The translations under genes were made by a program, and so were the position numbers. Below, one piece after another: positions 12,290 through 23,975 of a DNA stretch of 64,000 nucleotides. This stretch comes from Pterobdella sp. o SKG-2022 (Eukaryota; Annelida; Clitellata; Hirudinida; Piscicolidae). The notes below the pieces were generated by a model that was not told the DNA's origin, searched no databases, and saw nothing but the letters and a program-made list of their open reading frames with translations. Each line of letters begins with the position of its first letter. Within the stretch, counting starts at the first letter, position 1. Where the stretch lies: contig OZ038322.1 of NCBI GenBank assembly GCA_964035795.1, forward strand, positions 3,382,264 to 3,446,263. The letters are read 5' to 3'.

Positions 12290-15200
12290 ATGGCGACATG
12301 GTCGACCTTTCTGCCGAGATTGTCTGGGAAATCTGCTTTTGAAGTTAAAAAATTAATTTTAAATAAAAGAGGTTTATCAATAGTCTGTAAATTAACATTT
12401 AATTCAAATGTTTTTTTGGAAAAAAAAATCAACAAGCTCTTTAGCAAATGTAAGCATGGTATATGAATGTAATATTAGTTTTAAAGTAAAAGTTATTAAA
12501 AGTGTTTTAATATTTTTGTTCAATAAAAAATTAATTTTTTTGTAAATTTTCATAGCGATTTGTACTGCGACAACATGCCAGTGGAAAGGCATTCACACAT
12601 CCAGTCGTCTGCAGCTGCCCAAAACGGATTATTACAAGGTATTAGGAGTACCTCGCAATGCCAGCAAAAAAGACATAAAATCAGCATATTTCAAAGTGAG
12701 ATCATCAATTTTTAATGTTGGATGTAAACAAACTAATTATAATGAAGAATTTAAACTTTTCAATTAAATTCTGTTCATAATCAAACACACTAAACTGAAT
12801 TTTTCACAGCTAGCAAACCAGTACCACCCTGATAAACCAGGAAACAAAGATGCAAAGGATGTCAAGGAGAAGTTTCGAGAGATAGGAGAAGCATATCAGG
12901 TTGGCTTATCATGGGTCTTTTAATGCATGACGGATGAGTTTTTGTTATTTATATGATTAAATCCTTTTTTTTTTCAATTTTATATGTGAAGTTTGATCAA
13001 AATTATCTTTTAATAGAAATAAATTCATTTGAATGTTTTGATGACTCCAATGGCAGGTGTTATCATCAGATGAGAAGAGGAGGGAGTATGACTCATTTGG
13101 CATGGCTGGAAACCCTTTCCAATCTGCATCACAAGGTGGGTAATTTATTTATCAGTATGGATAGAGAATTAATTAAACTATTATAGGTCAACATTATAAC
13201 TAATTTAATAGGCTTTTTTATCAAATTGAGCTTCAGTGTTTTTATTATTTCTTCTACTATTTTTTAGTTAAAGTTAGGTTTATTTCATAAAAGAATTATG
13301 CTGATGAAATTGAAATACTCATAAGCTTTTTTATTCAAAATAAATTTATAAACTTTCTATTGTATTGAAAAACAATTTTTTCTAAATTGCTAAATCAAGT
13401 GTTTGTAATTTTAAATTGATTCTTCAACACCTGTATTCTTTTCATCATCCTTTTCCTGTTTGATAATGTAGAATAACCTGTATTAAATAATGAGGGAAAC
13501 AAACACAAAATATTTATTAACTTGATGATGTAAGTTTGTCTCAAAAAGCTTTTGAATTAAGTTAATAAGAATTTTGTTTCTCTCATTATTTTTTTTTTTC
13601 AAAATAATTACTCATCCACTGTTTGGTTGTCTGTATTTATGACCCATATTTGCTTAAATAATTAAAAATTTATTATTATTTTTTGATTTTCACTTGTTTG
13701 AACCACATATATTGATCCTCAATGACTTGGACTTCTTTTTTTTAATATAATATCTATATAATACAAAAATTAGCCATGTTGTATTTATGACATCTTAGAA
13801 AAAACGAAATTTTAATAAAAATGTTTTGTTAATGTTTATCATCTTCACTGACCCATGCACCAATAATTAAGGTGCTCAAGGAGGAGGTGGAGGAGGGTTT
13901 GAACATTTTCACAGCAACATTGACCCTGAAGAACTTTTCAGAAAAATATTTGGAGATGCAGGGTTTCGAATGTCGGGGCATCAGAACTTTGGGGACTTCT
14001 CTGAATCCAACTTTGGCTTTGCTCCTGCTTCTGAGGTACCCATCATGTGTGATTGTTGCTGTTGTTTTTTGTGTATCAGCTTGACCTCTGGTATATGAAA
14101 ACAGGCTATATACCAAATTGATAAAATGGTGATTGATAAAAGTTGAGTTATTAATAATAATGTATGCAAAAAAATGAAAGAAAAACAAATTTTGAAAGCC
14201 AATGCCCCTAGAAACCGTTCATGGTTTAGCTTTTGAGACATCTCATGCATTTATTTTTTTTTTTTGAGTCTTATAGAAAATCAATTTCAAATATTTTAAT
14301 CATAAATTATTTTTTAATGTCTAACTTGAACTCTCAAATGACTAATTTAATAATTAAATAATTTTAAAATATAAAACGTAGAATCCAGTCATGGTCATCA
14401 TAGTGAAATTGAAAACAAATCTCTTATTTTGTGAATAATTAGCTCCAAAATTGTAAATAATGAAAACATGATTATTTGAATTTTTTATTTTGATGAAGCT
14501 TTTCAATATATTCTATATTATCAGCAGGTAACTCATGAATAGTAGTTTAAGGAGTACAATTGATACTAATTATATAAAAAATCACTTTCACTCAAGAAAA
14601 ACGAATCTATTACAAACCTTCATAAGTTTACCAAGTTGAATATGAGCACATTCAAACTTCCTCACTAACCAGGTGGTGATGAATCTGACATTCCAGCAAG
14701 CAGCCAAAGGATGCAACAAAAAGATTGACTTGAACATTTCAGACACATGTCCTCGCTGCAATGGGCACAGGGCTGAGCCAGGCACCCGTCAAGAAAGATG
14801 CCCGCAATGCAATGGGACTGGCATGGTTTGTGAGCTTTGATGGTTTCATTCTATTGATTTTGATTTTTATGAGTTGATAGTATTGGAATTTAATTTATAA
14901 AGGCTGTTGGTCATTAGTGTGTAAAGACATAGTTGAAATGTCATTTTATTGCAGGGATTTTTCTGAATTAACTTTTTCTTTTGTTGTGTTTAGTCGTTAT
15001 TGTATAATCTGGGTAATTATTATATCATCATTTAGCTTATACCACTATCTATAGAATTATCCTTGTTTTTGTGATGTCTACTAAACAGGAGACAGTAAGC
15101 ACTGGTCCCTTCATAATGCAATCCACATGTCGCAAATGCATGGGCAGAAGGGTGGTGATCAAAACACCGTGTGTCGAGTGTGAGGGCACTGGTAAGACCA

Positions 15201-16410
15201 TACAACGTAAAACTATTAATGTCCCAGTGCCCGCAGGTCTGTTTGGGTCATGTTCAAAGATTTGCACTTATAATGATTGATAATAGTAATATAATGATCT
15301 CTATCATTAACTAAAGAAACACTACTGAATTACTAAACATAAAATATTTGAGTCTTCCTCAATTGTATATTGAAACAGGAGTTGAGGATGGGCAGACAGT
15401 GAGAATGCCTGTAGGAAGCAAGGAGATCTTCATCACATTCAAGGTAGAAAAGTCGAAGGTGTTCAGAAGGGAGGGAGCTGATTTGCACTCAGAGGTGGGG
15501 ATCTCCCTGGCTCAAGCTGCCCTCGGAGGCACTGTCAAGGTTGAGGGCATCTATGAAGACATCAATCTTAAGGTAGCATTTTTTGCTACTGTTTTTTTTC
15601 AACATGATTATATAAAGAACATCAAGTCAAATAATTATTATATAATCCAAGCATGACCTGATTTCTACATATTCGAGATGTAAACACCATAACAATCATC
15701 CATTTTCCAGATACCACCATCGACATCTTCACACACCAAAATCCGTCTGGCGGGCAAAGGTATTTCCAGGACCCACAGTTATGGCCATGGGGACCATTAT
15801 GTCCACATCAAAATTGACGTTCCTTCGTTAGTAGTCTTCTTATGTTTTAAAGGCTTATAAATATTTTTTGAGACATCATAAGTTATGTGAAATAAGAAAC
15901 AAGGACTTCAAAAATTTTTATTAAGCAGGTGTTTTTTCGTATACATCACCGGATAATGTAGCTACACTCACGAAAAGCTTCATACAAATAATATTTTGAA
16001 AATCCGCAGTGTTTTTTTATGTTATAAGTTTTTTCATTACATATTAAAGTTATTTTGTTCATCAACAGAAAACTAACACCTCAACAAAAAGCCCTTTTAC
16101 TGTCGTTAGCTGAAACGGAATCAAACTTAAACGGCACTGTTGAAGGAATAAGTCAAACTAAATCAGGTAAATCTAATTTTTTATTTCAATATTTCACTCA
16201 ATGTCTCCTCGATTGCTCACTAACTTGGAAGCCAAAACTGCAGTTGTTTAGGATAATTTAAAGACAAGCTTACACCACATAAGCGATGACTAACGGTGAT
16301 CTTATGTTGTAGATGGAGAAAAAAAAGAAGAAAGCGTTGATGGCGAAGTTATAGGCAAATCCCACGGCCTCAAAAACTTTCTTAATAAATTAAAGAATAA
16401 ATTTTTTTGA
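12290..16410 (+). CDS. DNAJA3: DNAJA3 / Tid1, mitochondrial Hsp40 co-chaperone, complete (11 exons)
   Basis: Exons: 12290-12458, 12556-12695, 12810-12899, 13057-13135, 13872-14035, 14673-14825, 15089-15236, 15379-15572, 15711-15826, 16069-16166, 16313-16410. All phases match and give 482 residues, against about 480 in human. Exon 1 encodes a basic, acid-poor N-terminus typical of a mitochondrial presequence. The J domain starts near residue 82 (TDYYKVLGVPRNASK) and keeps the HPD motif (QYHPDKP) that stimulates Hsp70. A Gly-rich segment and DPEELFRKIFGD follow, then four zinc motifs (CPRCNGHR, CPQCNGTG, CRKCMGRR, CVECEGTG), the substrate-binding domain (PAGVEDGQTVRMPVGS) and the C-terminal FLNKLKNKF. 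The protein should act in the matrix with mitochondrial Hsp70. Exon 1 could also end at 12449 (donor GTAAGC), in the same phase and three codons shorter. It lies head-to-head with the MARCH gene. Confidence 0.95.
13485..13590. repeat. Hairpin-forming inverted repeat in DNAJA3 intron 4
   Basis: AATAATGAGGGAAACAAAC near 13485 pairs with GTTTCTCTCATTATT ending at 13590, and inner TTATTAACTT pairs with AAGTTAATAAG. It is a short MITE-like structure of about 105 bp. Confidence 0.6.
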
Positions 16411-16556
16411 TCGCCTCTATTCTTATAAATCCGCTTGAAATATTTGTAAACTTAGACTTCCAAATAAATAAGACTACATTTTTGAATTATCAAAAACTTC
16501 AATTTGTTGCCTAATGTAGTCTTTTACGACGTGTATTGAGCATAAACTATCCACAG

Positions 16557-16645
16557 GGAAGATATGCAATGACGATGCGGATGGAGTGGTGGAGCAAATT
16601 AGAAATATTCTTAACCCCCCTTGCCAGAAGGAGCAGAAAAATTGA
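16557..16645 (+). CDS. DNAJA3: Candidate alternative last exon of DNAJA3
   Basis: A consensus acceptor (ATCCACAG) is followed by an open frame in exactly the phase left by DNAJA3 exon 10 (phase 1). It encodes Gly plus 28 residues (starting KICNDDADGVVEQ, ending CQKEQKN) and a stop, and an AATAAA occurs about 55 nt further on. Splicing exon 10 to this exon would replace the FLNKLKNKF tail. Vertebrate DNAJA3 is known to make long and short isoforms that differ at this C-terminus. Only splice signals and frame support this; there is no transcript evidence. Confidence 0.45.
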
Positions 16646-17720
16646 CAATTTTATTTTTGGTTATACTTTTCAAAATTTATAATGTAAGTATTTTTTTGAA
16701 TAAATCACGAACAATGTTATCATTTTTATTCTATAACATAATTATAGATTAACTCGCAAAAATGTTGAAATTGAAAAAAGGAATTCCAAATTAAATAATG
16801 CATGGAGCTTTTAAATCACAAATGATGAGGTGATCAAGAAGCTTGATGCATTAATAAACATGTGAACCATTGTATCTAATTTTATTCTATCCGTCAGTTA
16901 ATGTGCTTTGGCATGAGATGTTGGGCCTAAAACTTTCTTTCTTTGTTTCATCATGTGTCCATACATTCTTGGGAAGACTGTAATATTTTTATACTACTAT
17001 TACTAAGGGTTTCTATTAAATACATACCATTAAAGAATTGAAAGTGAATCTCAATATACCAAAGCCGTAGACCAAAAAGACAGCTAATAAGACATTGCAG
17101 TAGTCAAAACAGATGTTGAGCTTGTTTGGCAGAGTAAAACTAAAAGCTTTGCAGTCTGTTTTGAACAACTTATACACACACATCAATTCACCCTATGATG
17201 TTTTATCAAAGATTGAAATTTACAAAAAAGTTCTTGAATCTTTCCAAAAGATTCAACATAAATAAGGATATATGATCTTACTGTTACTCCAATGGGATAA
17301 AGCCCGTAAAAAAGTGTATATCTGTGCAAATATATGTTCATTGAAAGTTTAAAGTCACAAATGTGTAAAGCCTTCCAACCTGAGGAATGTCAAAAAGTAA
17401 GGTGTGACATCTAGAAGGCTCATGCAGTAAAACAAATATCTGAAGAAATTTTAATTAAATAATCAACAAAATTTCAATAATTACTTGAAACCGCTATTTA
17501 AAAAATTTCAAATAAAATTTACCTTATAACTTCAGTAATTGTCCAAGCTGATAACACAAAAATTAAACCCAAAGACTTTTGTGACTTAAAAAGTATGAAT
17601 AAAATAAATTCAACTAGTTCAGTTATAAATTTTAAAAAATTAAGTATAAATAAAACAATGCAACTAGATCAGTTATATAAAAATATATTTCTAACATTTT
17701 GAGAGAGAAAAAGTACACAC
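16646..17720. other. Gap between DNAJA3 and the HACD exons
   Basis: Holds AATAAA signals at about 16463 and 16700 on the plus strand, and a segment (17285-17310, GGGATAAAGCCCGT) shared with 58705. No HACD exon 4 was found on the minus strand. Confidence 0.4.
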
Positions 17721-18129
17721 CATACAACAAAAAGCCTAGAAGATACTTGAAGAGCTGTAACTATGGGATTTGATTTCACTATCCCAAAAAAAGCATGTAA
17801 AACCTTAAAATAAAAATGTGAGCAATTATTTGCAAAATTTACTACTATTATAATTACCACCTCTAAAACTGCCAATGTTTGAAACACATTTAGTGTAAAG
17901 CTAATATGATCATAGAAGGTTCTATCAGTATAATGATAAAATGGATAAGAAACTCCTTTATAACCTAAATAAAACCATCTGCAACAGAATAACAATTTAT
18001 TAAAAATTGATTAGGGTAAATTTTAATGTTTAATTACCCCATCGTTTGGAAAGAATTATAGCTAAGAAGATACATTTCTTTAATACTCAATTCATCATTA
18101 GACTTTTCAGTTTCAAAATTTCGTCGCAT
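17721..18129 (-). CDS. HACD: HACD1/2-type very-long-chain 3-hydroxyacyl-CoA dehydratase, first three exons only
   Basis: Exons 18129-18038 (start codon), 17978-17861 and 17803-17721 join in phase and encode 97 residues: a short polar N-terminus, MYLLSYNSFQTMGWFYLGY, FQTLAVLEVLHAFFGIVKSN and IVTALQVSSRLFVVW. This matches the first three membrane helices of HACD1/HACD2, the ER enzyme that dehydrates 3-hydroxyacyl-CoA in fatty-acid elongation. The third exon ends TG|GTGTGT, so a Trp codon is split as expected. The later exons, which carry the catalytic Tyr and Glu and the remaining helices, were not found in the 1.1 kb before the convergent DNAJA3 gene. Either they lie much further away, with DNAJA3 nested in an intron, or the gene is broken. 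Confidence 0.8.
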
Positions 18130-18339
18130 CTTTACGGTTCAAACTTCAGTGAATACACCTTGACAGTCGGCGAAGAGGAAGAATTGGAACAAATGGTGCG
18201 ACCTAGATTTACTTTAATTTAATCATAACCAAAAAAAATATTGTTTAAAAAAATTAAATTGAATTTGAATTGATAATAATTAAAAAAAAGAATTTTAGAA
18301 ATAACTAAGAAGATTTTATTTTACCAATTAATATAAATA

Positions 18340-18690
18340 AATTTCCTGTCGTTATCAGGTCTCCCGAGACCCCCAAAATTAAATTTTTCGCCTAAAAGCT
18401 CAATTACACCTTTGAAAAAAACGGTTACTTCTAAATTCAAGGACTTGTCTTCTCTGACAATGTCTTTACCCTTATGGTCCCGGTAACGGTCTTCTCCCTT
18501 AGATCCATACATCACTTGGGTGACCCAGTTTCGTATATTAATCCCGACCACATTCCTACAGCACCAGTTATGACAGAGTCTTTGGTTAGGAAAGCGATTC
18601 TCTCTTTTCCTAACGGTTCGGGTTCTGGACCTGATTTACTTCGCCCTCAACATTTGAAGAACATAGTATCATGTTTTGATTTCGTTTTGT
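18340..18690 (+). mobile_element. Fragment of RLE-type LINE, partial duplicate of 19620-19980
   Basis: This segment matches 19620-19980 closely (for example GACCCAGTTTC, GCACCAGTTATGACAG, CCTAACGGTTCGGGTTCTGG, ACTTCGCCCTCAACATTTGA). It covers the region before the reverse transcriptase of the same element and is cut off on both sides. Confidence 0.85.
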
Positions 18691-18859
18691 TTCGCTATTT
18701 TCTATTATACTTTAAAAGAAAAATGCTACTTTTAAAATGCTTTTTTTAGCAAAAGAACTGCAAATTTTGATAATCTCACCCAAATCTGCATCAATCCTAT
18801 TAAAAAACGTTATGCTTTCATAGTAAGCGTGAAGTGCTTGTTGATACTGTAGACGACTC

Positions 18860-19145
18860 ACTTTGACTCCTTAAGCCGTATTCCTGGGCTCACCTCTAAT
18901 CTTTCCAACTATTTTACTACTGTTACTATTAATTATTCTTCTTCTTTCCTTCTTTCTGTTTCTTATGGCATTCCTCAAAGATATGTTCTAGGACCTCCTT
19001 TTTTATTTCTTATCCTTTCCAGCTTCAGTGTCTTATCGAACACTTCTCTTTCCAGTTAGCTTTCTGCTGACGATACCAGTATTTTTTTCTTCTTTCCCTC
19101 TTTCTTTTACTTTTAAAAAAATTTTTTCTTAAACAACGTTGTTTT
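18860..19145 (+). mobile_element. L2-like LINE reverse-transcriptase fragment
   Basis: Decayed frames give VTINYSSSFLLSVSYGIPQ then VLGPP and SADDTSIF, the GxPQGSVLGP and YADD motifs of an L2-type reverse transcriptase. It is sandwiched between two pieces of the RLE-type LINE. Confidence 0.65.
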
Positions 19146-19149
19146 TTAA

Positions 19150-21810
19150 ACTAATCCTTTCTCATTTAATGCAGTTCTTGCAAGCTGCAAGCTACATAAA
19201 AGACTAGCTGCAGTCAAATGTAGAAAATGCGCTTCGTTTTTTCATCTTAGGTGCGTTAAATTGTCTCGTGTACAGGCGCTTTTTATTGGAAGTAATTGGT
19301 CCTGTCCCTATTGCTCAGATATCGATCATATACCGGCCTCTGTTCAAACTGATCAGCATCTCCCCGACGAAGCATTCTCCAAGTATTTGCAAGACTTGAA
19401 ACTTAATTCATTCATTATTCGTCGTATTCCCAAAGAAGCAAGAGTGGTCTTCGCAGTCTCATTAGTCCAATTAATTGAGTCAGTCTTGTCTTCCAATGAC
19501 ATTATCTCATGGCAACGTTTATTGGCTTTCGCAGGAGTGGTTCTTCACCACCCGTCTCCTGGTAGCGTATTCAATTCTTCTTCAGCTTCTTCAATAAAGC
19601 TCAATATTTCTTATTTTATGTCGTTATCAGGTCTCCCGGGCATAAGTACGAGACCCCCAAAGTCAAATTTTTCGTCTAAAAGCTCAATTACACCTTTGAA
19701 ACGAAGGGTCTCTTCTAAATTCAATGACTTTGACATAAAGGGCGCGGTCCGCCTCCCCTTCTCCGACAATGTCTTTGCCCCAATGGTCCCGGAAACGGTT
19801 TTCTCCCTAAGATTCATACACCCCTTGGGTGACCCAGTTTCAGATATTAATCTCGACCAAATTCCTACAGCACCAGTTATGACAGTCTTCGGTTAGGAAA
19901 GCGATCCTCTTTTTTCTTAACGGTTCGGGTTCTGGTCCTGATTTACTTCGCCCTCAACATTTGAAGGACATAATATCTCCCTCTCTGGGAGCCAGTGCGA
20001 ATTCGGTTCTTCGGTCTATCTCTCGATTTGCTTCTTTCGTTTCATCAACTAAAATCACGGACCCTATCAGGCACTTGTTCTTTGGTGCCCATCTGTACGC
20101 CCTTCAAAAGAAAGGTGGTGGTATACGTCCTATAGCCGTTGGAAACACCTTTCGTCGTTTGTTTTCCAAATTATCTCTGCATTCAGTCATGAACTCGCTC
20201 AGAGAGGATTTGTTACCTTGTCAGTTGGGCGTCGGCGTCCGTATGGGGTGTGAGTCAGCCGTCCATGCTACTCGATCATTTATTAACCACTCAGTCGATC
20301 CCAAGGTACTTTTGAAACTCGATATTTCTAACGCCTTCAATTCTATCGACCGTAAAACGTTCATTGGCGAGATAGCCTCTCGTTACCCGTCCTTGTACTT
20401 TTAGTTAACGAAGCCTACTCCAATCCGTCCACTCTTTTTGCTGGCGAACACCGCATTTCTTCTTCAAAGGGTATTCAACAAGGTGACCCTCTGGGCCCAG
20501 CACTTTTCGCGTTGGCCGTCGACAAAATTGCCAAGGACGTGTCATCGGAGTTGAAAATTTGGTACTTGGACGATGCCACAATTGGTGGTCAGGCTGGCTC
20601 TGTCTTTAACGATGCAAAAAAAATAATTAACGTTTTCAAAGAGATCGGCCTTCAAATCAACTCCAATAAATGTGAGCTGTTCATTTTAAACTATACAGCG
20701 GACATGTACGCTGACTGTCAAACAGTTCTCTTCTATTTTGCCGTCAGTATCATTGCCTCCTCGTCACTCTTGGTCAGTCTTGGGTTCTCCCCTCACTCAC
20801 GAGGCCATAGTTCTCATTCTTGGCTCAAAATTAGTAGACATCCGTCGGCTTTGCTCCAAGCTAGAAGAAGTTGACCCCCATCATGCTTTCACTTTACTGA
20901 GGAACTGCTTCTCTATTCCCAAATTGGTTTATATCCTTCGAACATGTCCTACTTTCGTTGAGCCCATGATATTATTGGAGTTCGACTCTATCATTCGTGC
21001 TGCTCTTTCGTCCATTTCCAATGTCTCTTTGTCCGACAAGAGCTGGAAGCAAGTATTTCTTCCAAATCGTTTCAACGATTTGCTGGTAGACGCAGACCAG
21101 TGAGACCGTTGTTGTCTTCTTGCTGCCAAGTCGGCACACTCCGCCGCGTGGTCGGAAGCTGTGCCAATTCCCGTTTTAGGAAACTTTTCAGGTGCAGAGG
21201 AGCTTCGGGTGGCGGTGGCTCTTCGACTAGGGGCTAATATTTTTGGCGCCCCAACATGCCTTTGCAAGTGTGGTGTAAGAATAGACGCGAAAAGCTACCA
21301 TGGCTGAATGAAGGCAGACTTCCCAGACATGCCGAGATCAACTCCATTATTAAAAGATGCCTAGGGAAGATAGGCTTGCCTAGCATCCTCGAACCATCAG
21401 GGCTCGACAGAAGTGACGGACGTCATCCTGATGGCATAACGACCTTCCCTTGGAAGCATGGAAAATGCTTGGTCTGGGACGCAACAGTCGTCGATGCTTT
21501 TTCCAAGTCCCACATTATCGCCAGCTCCATCGAGTCAGGATCTAGCGCAAAATCTGCGGAAATATTAAAGAGCCGCAAATATCAGGGCTTGGTGAGCAAC
21601 TTCCATTATCAACCCATTGCATTCGAGACAAGGGGCTGCTGCAGACCTTCAACCAGTAGCTTTGTTGGGGAGTTAGGTAAAAAAGTTATCGATGCGTCAG
21701 GGGACCCTTTGGAGGCAGTATGGTTGCGTCAAAAGATTTCCCTTGCAATTGCCCGCGGCAATGCTACCAGCATTCTTTGCTGTTTCCGTTCTTCTCCCTC
21801 TTTCTCTTAA
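19150..21810 (+). mobile_element. Non-LTR retrotransposon with PHD-like finger, RT and restriction-like endonuclease
   Basis: The frame starting near 19190 has a PHD-type zinc finger (CRKCASFFHLRC then WSCPYC). The reverse transcriptase follows across at least two frameshifts: KKGGGIRPIAVGNTFRRL, LKLDISNAFNSIDR, GIQQGDPLGPALFALAVD and the catalytic WYLDDATIGG. After a further frame change comes a CCHC-like knuckle (CKCGVRIDAKSYHG) and a PD-(D/E)xK-type endonuclease (DGRHPDGITTFPWKHGK, LVWDATVVDAFSKSH, LKSRKYQGL). This domain order is that of the R2-like, restriction-endonuclease class of LINEs. The frameshifts near 19.89, 20.40, 20.73 and 21.30 kb make this copy inactive. Confidence 0.9.
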
Positions 21811-22089
21811 GTGCAGTTTTTTTTTTCTTTTTTCTATATCTCAATTTTCATCTTCACCAATGTATTATTTGTATATTGTTTATATGCTTGTTCAAACATT
21901 GCATTAATATAAGTAAGATTAATTCTGTTTAGAGCTTCCATCAAAACTATTCGAAGTTTAGAAATTTCTTTTGATTTGATTATACTTATATAAATGAAAT
22001 TTAGAAAAATCCTTTCTCTGAGCTCTGTTTTTTCTTGGAGTAAATTTGCATCTTAAAATCAATTCTTTAAAATTAAATTTCATCTGTCT

Positions 22090-23975
22090 CGCCAAGTCAA
22101 ATCTCTCTTCCCCTAACATAACAATCTCTTTTGACCTTACTATTCAGCTTTTCTCCACTACTTACAGTCTTTGATTCATTCTTGACAAGTTTTTTTCTTT
22201 CAAACCACTAGTTCTATTTGTTGCTTCTTGTTTCTACCACTTCCGTCACAGCAGCCAGATTTTTTTTTATCCTGATAATTCTTCGCTTAGAATTCTTGTC
22301 TGCTTTCTTATGCTCTTTCGCTTTGACTACTGCAATCCTCTTTACTATAATATTTTTTAATTTACTCTCACTTTTTACAATAACTTTTAACTCTGCTGCT
22401 CGCCTGGTCTCCCATACTTTTAAATTCCGTCGGCCTGTATTGCTCAGTGGTTGAGCATTAGACTAATTAGCTAAAGTTACCGGGTTTGATCCCGTGTGGG
22501 TCGACAATTAGCACCTGTTGCACTTTAAATGATTTTTTTCTTGCTTCTATTCCATCATTCTCAATCTTATAAATTTTTCTCTAGCTACTTCTAAGTTTTC
22601 CACCTCTTTTAAATCATCTATCGTTACACCAATACTGGAAAAATCTTCTCTCGATTAATCTTTCAATTTTTACTACCGTCCTATTTCTAACCTATCTTTT
22701 TTTTTAAATTTTTGAGAAAACTATTTACCTCCAACTTTTAGATTTTTTTCTTTCTAACAATCTTCTTCCTCCTTTTCAATCTGGCTTTCGACCCTCCCAC
22801 TCTACTGAAACTTGTCTTCTAAAAATCTCTAATGATGCTCATTTAGCTTCCAACTCTAGTAAGCTTTTTCTTCTTTTTTCTTTTGACTTCTCTTCTGCTT
22901 TTGATACTGTTGACCACTTACTTTTACTTCAACATCTCAACTCTGTTTTTGGTGTATCTGGCTAATTCTTTGCCTGGCTTACCTCCTATTTTTCTAATTG
23001 TTCTTCCACTGTTTCTATTAACAACTCTTCTTTTTTATTCCTTGTTTTTTTGGTGTTTCTCAAAGGTCTGTCTTTGAGTCTCTTCTCTTTATTCTTTATA
23101 CATTTCATCTTCCCTGTCTTATCGAATCTTTCTCGTTCCAAGTCAGCTCTTTATTGGTGATATCTACATCTTCTCTACTTTTCCTCTTTCTTTCTTTTTT
23201 TCTACTCTTGAAAGACTAAGGTTTTGTTTTAAGTTCTTTTCTTCCCTAGAGTGGATCAATGAATTTTGTTCTAAATCTTTTTGAAATTGATTTAATCTAT
23301 CTTTCTAGGTCCATATCCCTCTAACCTTGATATTCATTCTTCCTCTACTATTCGCAGTCTTGGTTTTCTTTATGATTCTTTTTTTTAAGCATTGAATTTT
23401 CTCCGTTGCTTTTTCTTGTTTTTACCATTAGACAGATCTCTTCTTACCTCGATGATGCCTCTCTTAAGACCCCTGTCTGCTTTCTCGTTCTCTCCCGTTT
23501 TGATTACTGCAACTCTTTGTACTAAAAAATTTCCAAATTCACCCTTTACTTTCTTTCTAAAGTTTTCATATCTGTTGAACGTCTGGTTTCTCATACTCAT
23601 AAATTTTTTCATACCTCATATCTCTTATTGATTTTTACTCGCTACTTTTTCACTTTCGTTCTTCCTTCAAATTTGTTTTCTTATGCAAAAATCCTCTCAA
23701 TCTAATTCACTTTTTTATTTTTCCAACCTCTTACTAACTTTTAAAGGTGCTGGTCCACGGTCCTCTACCCGCTCCCAGCTCTTCATTATCTCTCTTTCTC
23801 ATTTTTACGCTAAAACTGCTTTTTATCTTACTGATCCATTTCTCTAGAACTTCCTTTCTCCAAATCTCAAATCTTCTCTTTATCCTATTTTTCTTAAAAA
23901 CCTGAAAACTCACTTCTTTAAGAAGTGCATAGCAGAGCGCTTCTGAGCGATGCGTAAAAGGCGCAATATATGTTG
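22090..23975 (+). mobile_element. L2-like LINE, two adjoining decayed fragments
   Basis: 22090-22430 is a C-terminal piece (frame with LVASCFYHFRHSSQIF-like decay, ending RFDYCNPLYYN). 22600-23975 runs from LLPPFQSGFRPSHSTETCL and FDFSSAFDTVDHLLL through degenerate palm motifs to a C-terminus reading KSSLYPIFLKNLKTHFFKK. Pyrimidine-rich decay dominates, with many stops. A SINE head lies between the two pieces. Confidence 0.8.
22430..22530 (+). repeat. tRNA-derived SINE head, 3'-truncated
   Basis: The plus-strand head has GTATTGCTCAGTGGTTGAGC, TTAGACTAATTAGCTAA and CCGGGTTTGATCCCGTG, then stops after CACCTGTTGCACTTTAAA. It lies between two fragments of an L2-like LINE. Confidence 0.8.

Noticed and set aside
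12241..12592. Minus-strand ORFs over DNAJA3 exons 1 and 2
   Set aside because: They overlap the plus-strand presequence exon, whose phase and content fit DNAJA3; the minus frames have no motifs.
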